DNA of 64,000 bases from Pochonia chlamydosporia 170. Its lineage: Eukaryota; Ascomycota; Sordariomycetes; Hypocreales; Clavicipitaceae. A program made the position numbers and the translations under genes. Position 1 is the first letter of the stretch. Every line of letters begins with the position of its first letter. The notes beneath the pieces are model-generated. The model was not told the origin of the DNA, made no database searches, and was given only the letters and a program-made list of their open reading frames with translations. The stretch is taken from NCBI RefSeq assembly GCF_001653235.2, contig NC_035791.1:558001-622000 (forward strand), in the 5' to 3' direction. This document shows, one piece after another, positions 1 through 12,727 of the stretch.

Positions 1-2
1 GC

Positions 3-362
3 GCTGAATCGCTTGTGGCCAGTGGGCAAATCTATGACAGCGGCTCAGGAGACACGGGCTATGGAATGGGTGCATTTGACAGCTACGGGACTATAGCTTC
101 TACTGCAGCCTCCCATGCTTCAGCATATCACGCAACTGCCCCAATAGAGGGCTTTCCAGCTGGTGGAGATTTCGATCAAGGAAACTGGATGCTAGATGTA
201 GCAACCAGCTCTGGGACCATGGGCTCGTCATTCATGGCAACTTCCGACTCCATGTACGGAAACGATGCCACTGCATACGGCAACTATCCTGGCCAAGATG
301 GCTACGACATGTACTCAAACGTTGACCCTCGCTACTGGGGCCAAAGCCAGAATCAAGATTGA
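3..362 (+). CDS. 3' end of an unrecognised protein-coding gene (5' part outside window)
   Basis: The reading frame is open from base 3 and ends with TGA at 360-362, giving about 119 residues of C-terminus. The sequence is rich in Gly, Ser, Tyr, Ala, Asp and Met, with no hydrophobic segment and no recognisable fold. It looks like a disordered tail, of the kind often found at the end of fungal transcription factors or RNA-binding proteins, but that is inference only. The last residues are GQSQNQD. The rest of the gene lies to the left of the window, so the function cannot be assigned. Confidence 0.6.
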   Translation, partial: AESLVASGQIYDSGSGDTGYGMGAFDSYGTIASTAASHASAYHATAPIEGFPAGGDFDQGNWMLDVATSSGTMGSSFMATSDSMYGNDATAYGNYPGQDGYDMYSNVDPRYWGQSQNQD

Positions 363-2542
363 CAACTACTGACTTGCCACATGGGACACGCCTAGCGATT
401 ATTTCGTATGGATACGTGTTCTTCGGGGACCCTATGACGCAACATCATCATGATCAAAGGGGAGACAGTGTACAGGTCTTGATTCTTTCTCGTGTTTTTT
501 TTTTTTTTTTTGGTTCTGGCACAACGCAAGCATATAGATTCACGACCAAACTAACGATTTTACGAGCTTTCGATACTATACACGGATTCAGCGCATCTCT
601 CTAATTTTTTGCCACACGACTCACGAATGTTTTTTCTTTCACTTTCCCGTGTTGCTTCCCGCTTCTCATTAGACGGAATCCAAGCGCAACCGCTGTTATT
701 ATGCTAGGCTGCTGCTATCCCTTTGGATCGAAGGTGTAGGAATGAGGTCTCTAGCGCATTAGACAGACCGGGCTTCAAACCGGATATTGTATTTTCTTTT
801 AGACGAGTGGGTATACCATGTATCGGATTACATGGAGTTGGAAGAGATGGGAAAGAAGGCAACAGGGACGGGGCCGATGCCCTAGAGACGGCCAGGAACG
901 AAATCCGGGTCGTTGGAGGCCAGGTTGGCCACTTGCAATTGTTGACAATTTCTACATTTATACACATTTTGGACATTTGTACTATTTTCTGTTTTTTTCC
1001 CCCCCTTTTTTGCCTTTAAAGTTACGGCATTTAGAGTACACTCTGCTGCAGGTGATGTGACTGGATTGACACCTGGGATAATGCTGGCAATTGTTATGAA
1101 ATAAGAAATGAAGCTGCTCTCCTACCTGCCACTCAAGACACGAGTTCTCTCAAGACACATGAGATTCTAAGGCAACTAGGTTCCAGTTGTCACGGCTGTC
1201 GGACCATTGGAGGATGTTTTTCGACCAGATTCAAGCTGTTGGTTCCGTTGTAATGATGACTCGACCTACTCCGTACAACGAGGGGTAGTTGCAGCCTGGC
1301 GAGGACTGGCGGCTAATCCACTTGCTGGACGTGATGGGACCGACTTTGATGACAGCGCCAAAGAGTTTAATCGCTTGGCAATGGCCATGGGTACAGTACT
1401 GTACAGGGGACACGATGGGCATGCAGACCTAGGTACGTTGTACATACAGCTGTCCGTTGATACTAAGGGTATCAGTCAGGGTCGGGGAACTTTGTTGGTG
1501 TCGACTGGGGACAGTTTGGCTGTGCCTTTTGTTCAAACCCCTCACACTAGAACCAAAGAAACGTTCCAAGCCTGGCTGGAAATTGTTTCCTCCCATCTTC
1601 GTCGGCTGGATTCAAGTGGAGGCTGGCGCATTTAGTGCAGATGGGAGGGGGGAGACAGGGGTTAACGGACGAAATCGTAGGCGTAGGTGTGGCCAGATGC
1701 GAAGGGACAGATGTATATTAACTCGTGAATGATGGGGCGGAGATTGAGTGGTTCGTTCGGGGAACAGTTTTGGGTTGGTCTAGATTGGAGCGAGCTAACC
1801 ACGGCGGCAGGCTGGCAAAGCCCGATTGAATACGGAATGCAGCTGAGATGGAGTGTGATGCTGCCATGGATGTGGTTTTAGTTGTGGTTATGGTATGGCT
1901 CATGTGCTGTGTTCTTAGGACATGGAGGGCATGCCCGCAATTCTCCACGGACAACGGGCTTTGAAGCGCTTCTCGGCGCAGGCTGAGTAATGATGGGTTT
2001 GGTTGAGTAACATGAATATGTGATATGTGATGCGGCTCAAATCGTGTACGGGAACGGAATTGGACGGGGTGCAGGCCCGGTTTCCGCCCATGTCTGCAAT
2101 CTGCATTTGCTCTTTTTTTTTTTGGTTTTGGTGGTTTGGGGGCTCTTTGGAACGTCAGTCAGTCACATGAGGGACATCGAGCTCAAGTGCTTCGATGACC
2201 GTGCTGTGGAACAAACATACAGACCCCTACCTGGCGACATGGTTGGCGTCACTGCCTGTGCCACAGCCTTGCGCCAATCAAGATCACCCTCAAATGATGC
2301 CAGCCTCGACCACTTTTTTTTCCTTGACATCCAAGAAGCACGCCTCATCACAATTCAACACAATCACAACCAACAATCAAGCTCAATTGATCTACCGCCG
2401 CATCAGCATCAGCATCGGCAACTGCATCAGCAGCTTGCTAATCCTTATCCCTAACCGACCCCAACTGCATATCCCCTTGTTCTCGTGCAGCGACTGCGTC
2501 AGCATCACGAACCGGCGGCTTTTCCCGTCACCGTCATCCATC
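363..2542. other. Intergenic region, no gene seen
   Basis: About 2.2 kb between the stop of the first gene and the start of the Aim19-like gene. It contains a 17-base T run at 495-511 in what is probably the 3' UTR of the upstream gene. The open frames are short, and several of them begin at non-ATG codons. I see no RNA gene or transposon signature. Confidence 0.5.
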
Positions 2543-3329
2543 ATGACCGACACACCAGACGCTCCAGCCACGGCATCGCCGCAGGGTAAATCTATCGTGG
2601 GGCATCTTCAAGACTGGGGATGTAAGTTACTACTCCAGTCCATTCTTTCCTTTCATTACAAATCGCGGAATGCATGGCGACCCCATTCAGAATCAACTGC
2701 CACATCAAAGTCTTTATGCCCCTCTACATTGTGCTGTCCTTTCCCACTTGACCCTGCAAAAGCCAGCTTCCTATGAAGCCAACAATTTCCCTCACACAGA
2801 GAAACAAAGCAATCAATTTCAAAATCTGCACAATATCGCATTCCCAACACCGCTAGCTCCACCAACGTCATATGAAAAACAGTCATGGCTATATCACCGC
2901 CAGGCAACAACCCAAACCTCCCACAACCAACATCACCAAAAGCACTCACTAACAAGCGCAGCTTCATCCCTCCCCCCAGCTCTTCTAGCAACCCTCGTCA
3001 CGGCTCTTCACGCCCGTCCTCTCCAGAAACTACCCCTCTTCCTCTTCACCCCCCCTCTGCTGTTTGCATCGTACCTCAATCTATCGGGATACCAAACCGG
3101 TAGTGCTGGCCTCACGGCCGCCTGGTCAGGTCTGTACGCGCTGCTCGCCCTGAGAAGACGCCAACCCTTCAAAAGCAAGTTTTCGGCGAGGGGGCTCGTC
3201 AGAGGGACGGCTATTGGGCTGGGGACGGGGAATGCCATTGCCGGTGGGTGGGTGTACTTTGGGGGTGATTTTGCGAAGGATGAGGAAGAGAGGATTAGGA
3301 GGAATAGATGGGGGCCTAAGGATGAGTAG
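2543..3329 (+). CDS. aim19: Aim19-like mitochondrial membrane protein, two exons
   Basis: Exons are 2543-2621 and 2962-3329, giving 148 residues. The donor is GTAAGT at 2622 and the acceptor is GCGCAG ending at 2961, preceded by a CACTAAC branch site. Phase 1 is kept across the join. The protein has hydrophobic segments around residues 29-60 and 70-85. It also has the pattern GLTAAWSGLYALLA followed by a Gly-rich turn (GLGTGNAIAGGW), which resembles yeast Aim19 (about 157 residues), a mitochondrial protein of unknown mechanism whose loss alters mitochondrial inheritance. The C-terminus is strongly charged (DEEERIRR). The intron of 340 nt is long for a fungus, so a tiny extra exon inside it cannot be excluded. 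The start ATG lies in a CATCATGACC context. Family assignment is from remembered motif likeness, not a search. Confidence 0.6.
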
Positions 3330-4439
3330 GGCGATGGTGTAAGATGTCGTGTTGAAAAGTGTATGTACATGTATTATATAATTCTTGACTTGCCATGTAC
3401 TCATCTACGTTCACTAGATATGGTACGTGACACTGATGGTATCTACTCCCGTCGTCTAATCGTAAGTCGTGTATCAAAGCTGCTCATCGAGAACAAACTA
3501 TCATACTTTGCTCAACCACTGCTACACCTGTACACACTTTGCCGTATGCATTCATCCATGTAATCGCAAATGTACACAAGAAGATAGGTGTATATGTCAA
3601 ATCGAGAAAACAAGGCAGTGAGTGGTGCAACCAATTACAATGTTGACCACTAGAGCAAGGTAATACCACACGACAACAGAACACAGACAGTTTGTATTAA
3701 TAAACAACCACCGCTAGGACAAGAAAAAGGGAATTGCATATGATAACCAAGTTCTGTCGTAAATTGTGACACTTGTAAATTGATGCCGTGACTAATGCTA
3801 CACTGCGTTCCTCGCCAAGAGCATCGCAAATCCACCAACGCCATACAAAAGAAATAGATAAGCATATCCAGTATCCAGTGCCCTTCTATCGCCCCCAGCT
3901 TTGCAGTCAATCCAAGTCCAAACCCAGTCCAGGGCATGTCATGTCATGCCACGCAGTCACAACTTTGCAGTCATCCTCACATCTTCAGAACGCCGCCTCA
4001 AGATTTTCTCAGCCCTTGATATTTCTCTTGAGCCCCAAGCTGATTTCTGTTCTTTTGCCAGTATCAAACAATTCCAACAGAGTAGAGCCTCTGTTCTGTT
4101 CTGTACTGCCGACAAATAGCAAGAATGCAAGTAAATGCAATAAACAAGGCGGTTCCACCGTCGTAATGCTGGTGCCAGGAGCACTCAAATGCAACGATTC
4201 CAGAGCAAAGTCTAAAGATCAATGATTTCCTCTCTCTGTGTCTCTCTCGCTCTCGATGTCGTCTCTCCTTCTTTGTGGTCCTCTTTTGTACCGAATCCAC
4301 TAGCCACGCCTTGCAGACAACGTCACTCTTTTGTTAAGTTGGCCCTTTACAAACGAGCCGTAAAGGCCGACGACCCCAAGACATGCCCTCGGTACGCGCT
4401 TCAAATTTTGTCATCTTGGTGTTCAGTCAGGATGTAGTC
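3330..4439. other. Intergenic region between convergent genes
   Basis: About 1.1 kb separating the 3' ends of the Aim19-like gene and the Siw14-like phosphatase, so it should hold both 3' UTRs. It contains pyrimidine-rich low-complexity sequence around 4227-4275 (CTCTCTGTGTCTCTCTCGC). No gene seen. Confidence 0.5.
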
Positions 4440-5459
4440 TTACACGGCCGAATCGTCGTGGCCCATGGTAATGTGTGACCCAGAAATCAGCCAAACTGCC
4501 ATCACAAAAGTCGAGAAGAGAACGGTCCGAAAAAATGTCCGCAGGTGTATCGGGCTGACCCTGGCGGGCTCTCCATATAGGTTGTACAAGCTTTGTAGAG
4601 GCGCGCATTGGAATGTGCTGATGTATTCAACGTCGCACTCACGGACTTTTGGTTCCGCATACGCCTTGTATTCGTCAATGACAGCATTTAGCTGCCAGCC
4701 GGAAAGTTTGCGAATTGCGGCTACAACGCAGCCTGTTCGGTGCTTGCCATGATTACAGTGAATCATTAACGGGTAATTCTTCCGATCCAGCACGAGCTCA
4801 AGAATTGATCGCATTGTGCTCATGGGAATGGACTCTTTCTTTGTCCCTTTCATGTTGAAAATGACTTGATGAATGCCGTTGGAGGTTACAAATGATTCCA
4901 AGTCGTGGTCAAGCTCATCCTTTTTGACCAAGGTTACTACTGTCTTCAACCCTAAATTTCTTAGGAAGTCGTAGTCCTCGGGTTTTGGATAGCTGCTTCG
5001 GTATACTCCAGGAATGACGGCCCCAAAATTGATGGGACGACCATTGGAGCTTGGTGTAGGGAAATCAGAAGAATCAGACAATGAAGATGTGGACGAAGAT
5101 GACATTGATGTCCCTACTAGGCGGCTTGTTAGTGGAGGCACCGGAAGATAAGATGGGGATTTTTCGGGTTGTGCCATACCAGAGATTTCCGAATGTCTAC
5201 TTGACGTACTTGGAGCAGGCGCTTCTTTGGCGTTGGAGACAAGGCTGTGTGACCGTGAAGAGCTAGCTTGGAGTTCCCAGTTTATGGTTCCTTGTCGCAG
5301 ACCTTCTTCCATGTCCTCAGTAGCCTGGAATGCGTCGTCTTTGAGCGAGTTGCGAGAACTTCGCCGGGAAATATAAGCGGAGGATGTCTGTTTTTGGTTG
5401 GCGTCGTCCTTGTGGACTTCCTCGTCCACATATATTCGCGAGCTTCTCTTAGAGGCCAT
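4440..5459 (-). CDS. siw14: Siw14-like dual-specificity phosphatase with C-terminal membrane anchor
   Basis: Intronless frame of 339 residues. Residues 1 to about 130 are low-complexity and Ser-rich. The rest matches plant-and-fungal atypical dual-specificity phosphatases (Siw14/Oca type): FGAVIPGVYRSSYPKPEDYDF at the domain start, then KTVVTLVKKDE, and the CX5R loop HCNHGKHRTGC with catalytic Cys235 and Arg241. After the domain there is a hydrophobic stretch at about 307-327 near the C-terminus, which suggests a tail-anchored enzyme; yeast Siw14 lacks this. Yeast Siw14 removes the 5-beta phosphate of inositol pyrophosphates, so this is the likely substrate class, but Oca-type paralogues exist. 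The frame stays open upstream to 5774, but the only start there is TTG. The ATG at 5457-5459 (context AGTCATGG) is preferred. Confidence 0.85.
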   Translation of the reverse strand: MASKRSSRIYVDEEVHKDDANQKQTSSAYISRRSSRNSLKDDAFQATEDMEEGLRQGTINWELQASSSRSHSLVSNAKEAPAPSTSSRHSEISGMAQPEKSPSYLPVPPLTSRLVGTSMSSSSTSSLSDSSDFPTPSSNGRPINFGAVIPGVYRSSYPKPEDYDFLRNLGLKTVVTLVKKDELDHDLESFVTSNGIHQVIFNMKGTKKESIPMSTMRSILELVLDRKNYPLMIHCNHGKHRTGCVVAAIRKLSGWQLNAVIDEYKAYAEPKVRECDVEYISTFQCAPLQSLYNLYGEPARVSPIHLRTFFRTVLFSTFVMAVWLISGSHITMGHDDSAV

Positions 5460-8400
5460 GACTGCGCTAGGAGCTAGGGTTCTGGTCCAGTTCAGTTTGC
5501 GGGTCTCAGCCAAATAAGAACTATAATGTGCGAACCAAGGTTTAGTCCTCGCAAACGGCCGTTCGTGGTAAAGGGGAGGTGGATGTGAGAGAGCAGTATT
5601 GAAGGGTCGTAGAGTATTGGTTGGGATGTCTGCTGGATGAATGGTCTTGTTGTAGTAAAAGAGCCCAGCAACGTTCTGAGCGACGTGGGTAGGGAGAGAT
5701 ATGACGGAAGAATCGGTTGGTTTTGAGGGTAAATCGAGTTGTCGAAGTCGGTATAGAAAGGCTACTCGCCTCAATCGGTAGTTGATGAGGGCTGGAGCCT
5801 GGCTACAGCAGCTCGCGTGCGTTTACGCAAGGCGCCTTAGCAGGGACAAGACTTCATCTTGGCGGTAACAAGTTGGACCTGCGAAGCCATCTTGTCTAAC
5901 CCGCCGAGAATGGTCCAGTTAATAAAGAAAGTTGACGATCCGGAGAGAGCGCAGTGCTCGGTCAGAGACTGGGCTAGACGCTGTGAAGGTGTTTTGAAAA
6001 GGGAACAGACAGGGAAGAGGCGAAGAAGTCAAGAGGATGTGCGAGACGAGGGTCAGGGTGGACAAGGTTCACCACTGATCAAGTGAGACTGAGACTGGGG
6101 GCACACCTTGAGCCTGCAGTAGCGCGAAGAGGCAAGTTTGGCAAACGCAGTCCGGCTTGTGCGGCTTCAGTTGGTCTGGCAATTCGGTACGTACCTTCCT
6201 GCCTGGATGGAAGGTTGGCGGCGGAAGTGTGGGGAAGGACGTGAACTGAACTGGTCAGGAAGGAGCGTGCTTGGAAACCTTCGGGTGGACGTACCAATGT
6301 GGGTAAGGAAGGTGCCGTAGGTGAACACACAGTGTCGTTCTTGCTTCAACAATTTCAGACGCACTTCTCCATCGCCAAAGGCCCTGTCACAGGATTTGTC
6401 CGGAGAAACTCAGTCTGCTTGGTTTTTGGGGCCTTTGCGCAATTGTTTCTGCTTCACTCTCTTCACGTCTTCCCCGGTCTCACAAAGAGGCATCAAATCG
6501 CACGTGCGGCAGGTTGCCCAAGGCTTTCTGGCAACCATCTTACCAACCACACGCCTCAATATTACAGCCAGTCCAGCCTAGGGCAACACATACGGGTACC
6601 TACGTGGTTTTACCTACAACCATTGATACACTGCTCAGTTTCAGATGCAGCTGGTTTATTATTATTATGTCATTCGAGGTACAATGTGTTTGGTCAGTCG
6701 AATTGAACGGCATCACATTTTTTTTTTCTAATTCAGAATTGGTCAGCCAGCACCATGGGCCCTTTCTAGTCAACTCTCCATGGCATCCGTGGTCATGGCC
6801 AAATAGACTCGGACGGAGTTAATGACGCCGCCGCAGCTTTCGTACCACGCAGCGCCCGGCCCACATAGTCCAAGAACTAGAGCATTCACAGTGAGAAGTC
6901 GCCGACAATGACTGGGAGGAGTGAGCAATCAATCAATCAGGAGGGTAATGTCTGGTCGCACAGCTGTTCAACCCCCAAGGCCGTGCCCGCCCTACCTTGC
7001 TTTTCAGCACCAGACAACAGACATTTGCTGGACAGTGCCAGAAGAAGGACTGGACAACAGATGTTTGGTGAGCTCTTTGTTTTTGTTCCGGTCTGGAGGC
7101 GCCCGCTAGTCTCTCCCATCGATCCTCGTCCTGGGTACTTAAGTATGCTCGCGTGTCGCGCTAATCTTCAAGGAGGAGCGCAAAAGTTGCAGCCCGTCGC
7201 TTTGTCTGAAAGCCTCGCCGCGACAATTCGTTGGGTGTCAACATTACCTTGGTGATCTTCAGTTTACGCAGAATGGCGTGACGCAGCAGCCTGGGATATC
7301 CAGTTCGACTACAGCCATTACCCTCTTACGAAGCTTGAATTAACGAACGCGTTGGCAGTCCTCAGCGCTAGGGCTGTCTTGCAATTTGGTGAAAGACAAA
7401 TACGATTGACCGAACCTCAGTCGCCTGGTTAGGCAATTGGATGAACCAACACAAGGAGGAGCAATACGCAGCTTGAGCTATGCCAAAGCTTAGCAGACAG
7501 AGATTGTACAATGATTTGCCTTCCTGTTTGGATAGGCACAGAGAACAGTTTAACCACTTTTATTCCAGGTTATTTGTCCACGCGACCAGAGCCAGCCAAG
7601 CGAGGTTTCAAGTCTGTCAATTCCATTTGATTGGTACTGTAATATCTCACAACGACTCAGTGAACAACTGTATCGGCAGACCAGTACAATAGAGTTGTGG
7701 CGTTTGAGCAAGGCGTCAAACGGAGAAGCTCAACCTTACCAAGATGGTACTCGCATCTGAGTCGTATTTTTGGCAGCGATGAACCCATGGACGGCGTTTG
7801 TTCATCAGTCAGACGTGCGTCTTTGATGCTCTATTGCACGGCACGTTGACCACCATGATGCAGTCATGGTTGGTGATGTGATGGCCCTGTGCTTCAGGCG
7901 GTCTGTTCAGCATTGTATCAAATGGGATAGTGAAGCTTGGCTGGTCAAATGTGGTGTAACACTTATGACAGCCATCATGATGTGCCTCTTCCCGACAACC
8001 ATGCTTGACTCGCACTTCTGCAACTTCGAATCACGCGTACGTGGCCAATGTTGCACACAGTTGACAAGCTGCATCTCGATCATGCTGGGCACAGAATAAT
8101 CATTTGTACGGCGCAGGCTTACATTTATTCATCCCACAGTTTTGAGCCATATTGAGCCATGAACATCTGCTAAGCTTCTTTCCCAGGTCATTTCTCGTCC
8201 TAGCGCAGCTTATTGGGCTGATGACAAACAAGGCATGGCTTGGTCCATTTGCAATTCGAGGCCCTTGGTGCGCCGGACTGGGCTCGGCCATCGGTGCTTG
8301 CCTCGACAGCCTCCAGCCAAAACGGGCTGAGCAGGAATTCTGCTTTTCCGCCAGCTTCATGCTTGGAGAATAAAGCTGGAAAAACCTGTGTGGTGGATCA

Positions 8401-8614
8401 AGGAGATCTCGGATTTAACTGCCTGCTCCCCGTTGGTCCCAGCAGATCTAGTAGTGGCTCACGTCGCAACCACTCAACGCGTGCTCAATTGTCCAGTGAG
8501 ACAGGGATTCTCGCCTCCTCAGTTTTCTGACCCGCCCTATCAGTGCTCTGGTCTTTTTTTGCAATGGCACTGGATTCGTGGACCCTGAATTCTGGCGTCA
8601 TGGTCTCCACGCAG

Positions 8615-8638
8615 ATCCGTCAATCCGTCAATCCGTCA
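8615..8638. repeat. Tandem repeat, 3 copies of ATCCGTCA
   Basis: Three perfect head-to-tail copies of the 8-base unit ATCCGTCA. It lies in non-coding sequence and is probably a small microsatellite-like expansion. Confidence 0.9.
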
Positions 8639-8983
8639 GCACAGTGCCTCACTGCTAAGCATCGACTGGTTGAACATGACGATCGGAGCAACAGAGTCAA
8701 GTCCCATAATACTTTTACACTGGGCCTGGTCAGGGCACTGGCGCTTCAGTTTTTACTCGGAAATTGCCAACCCAACCCGTTACGATTCCGCGGGGCAATG
8801 GCGTTGTATCGCCTAATGAATTCCGGCAGGAGTCCACGAGATAGAAGTACTGGGCGCGACGATTGATGCGGCATGGCACATCGCGGTGGGAGGAGGGACA
8901 GGCTGGCAGCTTAATGTCACCGAAGCTTCTCCAACAGATGTTGGAGGATTCTCACCAATCCTACCCGTCCACCGTAAGGGCCT

Positions 8984-9017
8984 ATGGTATCGGCCAATGG
9001 TATCGGCCACTGGTATC
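8984..9017. repeat. Tandem repeat of ATGGTATCGGCCA
   Basis: Two perfect copies of the 13-base unit ATGGTATCGGCCA (8984-8996 and 8997-9009), followed by a partial third copy CTGGTATC. It is in non-coding sequence. Confidence 0.9.
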
Positions 9018-10389
9018 CCTTGATGCACTCGAGTGTTTAAATCTCTTCTACGGAGTGCTTTGGAAGAACCTGCGGTATTATGCGTCTCCATCGCGGCGCA
9101 ATACAATGAGAGTCTCAGCCAGGACCAGACATGACGAGTTCTGCGCCATGGAAAATTTCATGACTTCAGCTCCCCTGTTCCGCATTTGTTGAGCCCAGAC
9201 CCTTCATCTCACAACAGACGATTTCTCCGCATGTCAGGGGTGAACAAGCGAATCAAACGCTTGGAATTTACCGTTGGCCAGATCCATCATCTCCCTCGGA
9301 TGAGACACGCGAAACGCCACAGGCCAGCCAGTTGCTCCAGAGTTGCACTCTCTGTTCTTGGGGTTGCATGGGAATCTCCAAAACTTGGCATCACTCACCG
9401 ACGGGCATGAGAGCAATCATTCTCTGGGTCCGGTGCGTGGCACACTGGGCCCGTGAGTAATGACGACAACAAGGCCCCGAGATCAATGCGTTCGCAGGGA
9501 CGCTGATGCCCACAATCAACGCCCATTAATACGTGAGCGTCACTCACGATGGGCAACGATAATCATGGATAATCATGGAATCAATGTGCTCCCTGCGCCA
9601 GTAGCACAAGGCCACATAATAATTCACCTCCAATCACGGAGATCATCCAATCAATTACCGTCTCGGGTATCATTCTTTGTGGTATGCGCGACGAGCACAG
9701 GGCAAAATTGACACTCATTGTTGGTGGCATGGCTCACGCGACAGCTTGCCGCAAACAGCCATCAATGAGGGAAGACAACCTCTGTTGCCAGAAAGGAAGT
9801 TGCATTAGAGCATTGACAGCATTCCATGCAAGGTGTGCGTGGGGTAAGGGAGCAGCGGCATTATTGGCGACTCAGGGTCACGGAACGATGACCTGGAATT
9901 CCCATGATGGCTTGCTCTGCAGCATGGGGGTGGAATGGATGCTGGCCGTTCGGGGTAGGTGAGAAAGTATCGGTTTCGTGTTTCTTCACAAACAAACCAC
10001 AGTCGAATTGAGACACCAGACTGACCGTTTTCCCCCCTTGTTTCAATGGCAAGGGCACCATGACTCCGAATTGGTATCGAAAAGACAAATTCTAAAACTT
10101 TCAGCTCTATGCAGAATTGCAACAGCTACCCAGTGACAAAATCTCTCTCACGCGACGACTTTCCAATTTGCTCACCGAGCAACACAGCAATCCCTGCAAT
10201 CAAACCATGACCACAAATCCATTCACAACAAAAAAGGAGAACTACCGCCCCTCTCAAAGTTAAGCCTTTCTGGTCACCGAAGTAGTCTTTTTTTTTTTTT
10301 TTTTTTTGCGGCCACCTTCACGGTGAGTTCAGTTTCTTCCATAAGCATTTGCCCCTCAGGCTGGCACAACCCAAAAAGGGCAAACAGGC

Positions 10390-10806
10390 ATGGGTAGGAG
10401 AGGCTTGTGCGATTCACGCGACCCAAAAGCGGACGTGGAGATCACACTCGATACTTTCCCTTGTCCGGGCCATCGCTTCCTGACGCCCAACTTCAGACGA
10501 TTTGATGCCTCGACGTTCTTGTTTCGAGCTGAAGTCTTGAGCATCTATGGACAGCTCTTCGTGCCGGAACCCGTAGCGCTTTTGCCCGGCGGCTCTCTGT
10601 TCTGCGTGCATGGATTAATGTCGGGGAGTGGTGTCATCAGCTGGCGATCCATGTTATGCTCACTTTCCTCCCGATCAATCTTTTTTCGGCAGCGAGACAA
10701 TTATAGAGTGCCAAGAAGTTCGTGGAGATGGGTTGTGGCATACCCGCGGCAATGCGTCAACTCGCAGGACAGGAGCAAGTGGGAAAGCCACGTATTGTCC
10801 GGATAG
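10390..10806 (+). CDS. Weak candidate ORF, 138 residues, no recognised domain
   Basis: ATG-initiated frame ending in TAG. The first 70 codons favour C or G in the third position more than neighbouring frames do, which is the main reason to list it. The early residues (for example DTFPCPGHRFLTPNFRRF) look protein-like, while the end is Arg/Ser-rich and looks random. No signal peptide, membrane segment or known motif is visible. It may be a chance frame, or a coding exon that ends in an unseen intron. Confidence 0.15.
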   Translation: MGRRGLCDSRDPKADVEITLDTFPCPGHRFLTPNFRRFDASTFLFRAEVLSIYGQLFVPEPVALLPGGSLFCVHGLMSGSGVISWRSMLCSLSSRSIFFRQRDNYRVPRSSWRWVVAYPRQCVNSQDRSKWESHVLSG

Positions 10807-12727
10807 CGAAGTCGAGCAACCCAAGGCTACTTCAACATCATCATGCATGTAAGATATTGATGCATGATTTGTATCAAGTGGTTGGCAATTCCGACCCCAA
10901 GTGCCGGCATGATGGCTCATTGGCACAAAATTGTGAAGCTGTCACATGGATTTGGACTTTCAATGTGCTGCTTTATACGACAACATCATGTTGACGATGC
11001 ATTATACTCTCAAATTGACGTAAGTATTGAAGTCACTTACTTGAGATATGTGGTATGAAACTTGTCCGACATAATCCCTGAGTCTCAACAAGGGTAGCAA
11101 TTTCCAAGCCTGCTCAACAAGTCACATACTTCATTGACGGAAAGGTTTGGCTAACAGCATCGGAAAGCGTCGCATTTCTATAACCTCCGAGCTATTTATA
11201 TCACCGGATTACCAATTCTTGGCCCCCATCTGCATTTCGAATGATCGTCATGTGGCCAAAGCGTTCTTGCCATCGAATTGACCTGAGACTTCAAATCACA
11301 AGGTCCAGATCTGACAGTGCATTCGTAGCGAGTCGTTACAGTTATCCTGCTTTGGTGTAGGTTCAAATACGTGTTGAATGCTCCCAGGTGCTACCCAAGC
11401 AGTTTCTACTGACTGGACCGTTTCTCAAGCTTATAGAAATGATGAAATGGTGTACCTCGAAGTGTTTTCTCTGCCGATGATACGTCTTATTTCTAGCAAG
11501 ATGGCATTGAATGAAGATCTTGCAGGGCAGGTGAATCGACGGCGCCAACTGGCTGCTCGCTCATCTTGGATCAGAGAAAAACGGATATAGTGCCACATGG
11601 CCTAGCTTGCAGAGTGGACTTGCACTTGATCTCGTGAGTCGGGAGATGGAGTTCCTGTCTCTCAACTGTACATTTGAGGATACACAGCATGACCAGTTTG
11701 CGCCGCTTCCCGAAAATGACGTCTATACATGTCCTGATTCCCCGAAGTTTGCAGTTTGACCTTGCAATGAATGCTGGATATCTGAGTTTATATCGCCCGA
11801 CGAGTTGGTGTAGCAATTTACAAGACGGTTGGGACTACATACATACAGGGCCGTGTTGATGGTTGGGAATGTTCAGCTCTGTTGGCCCCATGCGTCGAAG
11901 TGAGGCAGAGGAAGGCACATTGTACCAATATAATTCGTCGTTCAGATTGAAGCGGAAGAAACAGGAAGAATGATATCACGAAAGCTAAACGCTCTTTGAC
12001 ACTTCTCTCATCCCGTGCAGGACTTGCTGTCGCTGGTTATGGGCTTCTACGTCATTGCCATACCCGAATTTGCTGTCGTGGAACCAAGAGCGCTGAGGAC
12101 ATGCACATTACAATGCTGTCATTGTAGTTGGGAGGGAGGCAATGTAGCGGGATGTTTGGCTGTTTGAGAATTGGCGTGCTAAGGCTTTAAATTGGTCGAG
12201 TTCTCAAAATGTTGGTGAGAAGATGGATAACTTCTAGGGTAGCTGTGACCGAGGAGGACGATGATGACGATTCTGGCAGTTACTCCATACAACTTTGACC
12301 GTTAGACATTGTGAATCGACTACGATGTGATCTGGTTTGAGGCTTTCTAGAGATGGCAATGGAAGCGGTAGGCAACGTCCCATACTGCATGGATGTGTCT
12401 GAAAGGTAATTGTTTTGTGGTGATAGTCTCGCATAGCCACCATACTTGCCAGCATATATGTCTCCCCAACTGAGTTGAACGCCAAAAGTGACTTTCATTA
12501 TCGAGGTGAAATGAAGATGCAACTCGAGGAAGGTAATATTCTGTTTTGCGGGCTGATTTTACCCTGCCAAGGGGTGATTTATACCAAGACCAAAGAGAAT
12601 ATATAGTTCCAAGCATGAGGACATGGGCAACTTGCTTCTCGGGGAACGGATGAAGCACCTTATTTCTTTGCACTCTCGAGAAGCCTTTTGGCAACTAATA
12701 TAAGCCTCGCCACGGTCATGGAAGTTG
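10807..12727. other. Gene-poor block, no gene seen
   Basis: About 1.9 kb with only short frames on both strands. I see no motif, RNA gene or repeat worth naming. Confidence 0.45.

Larger units (their letters stand above)
5460..10389. other. Left part of the gene-poor block
   Basis: Nearly 5 kb upstream of the phosphatase with no gene I can support. Open frames are short and show no family motifs. Base composition looks balanced rather than strongly AT-rich, so it does not look like a typical RIP-mutated transposon graveyard. A 10-base T run lies at 6718-6727 and a 20-base T run at 10288-10307. Two short tandem repeats are listed separately. Confidence 0.45.

Noticed and set aside
5460..5774. 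N-terminal extension of the Siw14-like phosphatase by 105 codons
   Set aside because: The upstream frame begins only at TTG and resembles 5' UTR. The ATG at 5459 has a good context and starts a sensible N-terminus.
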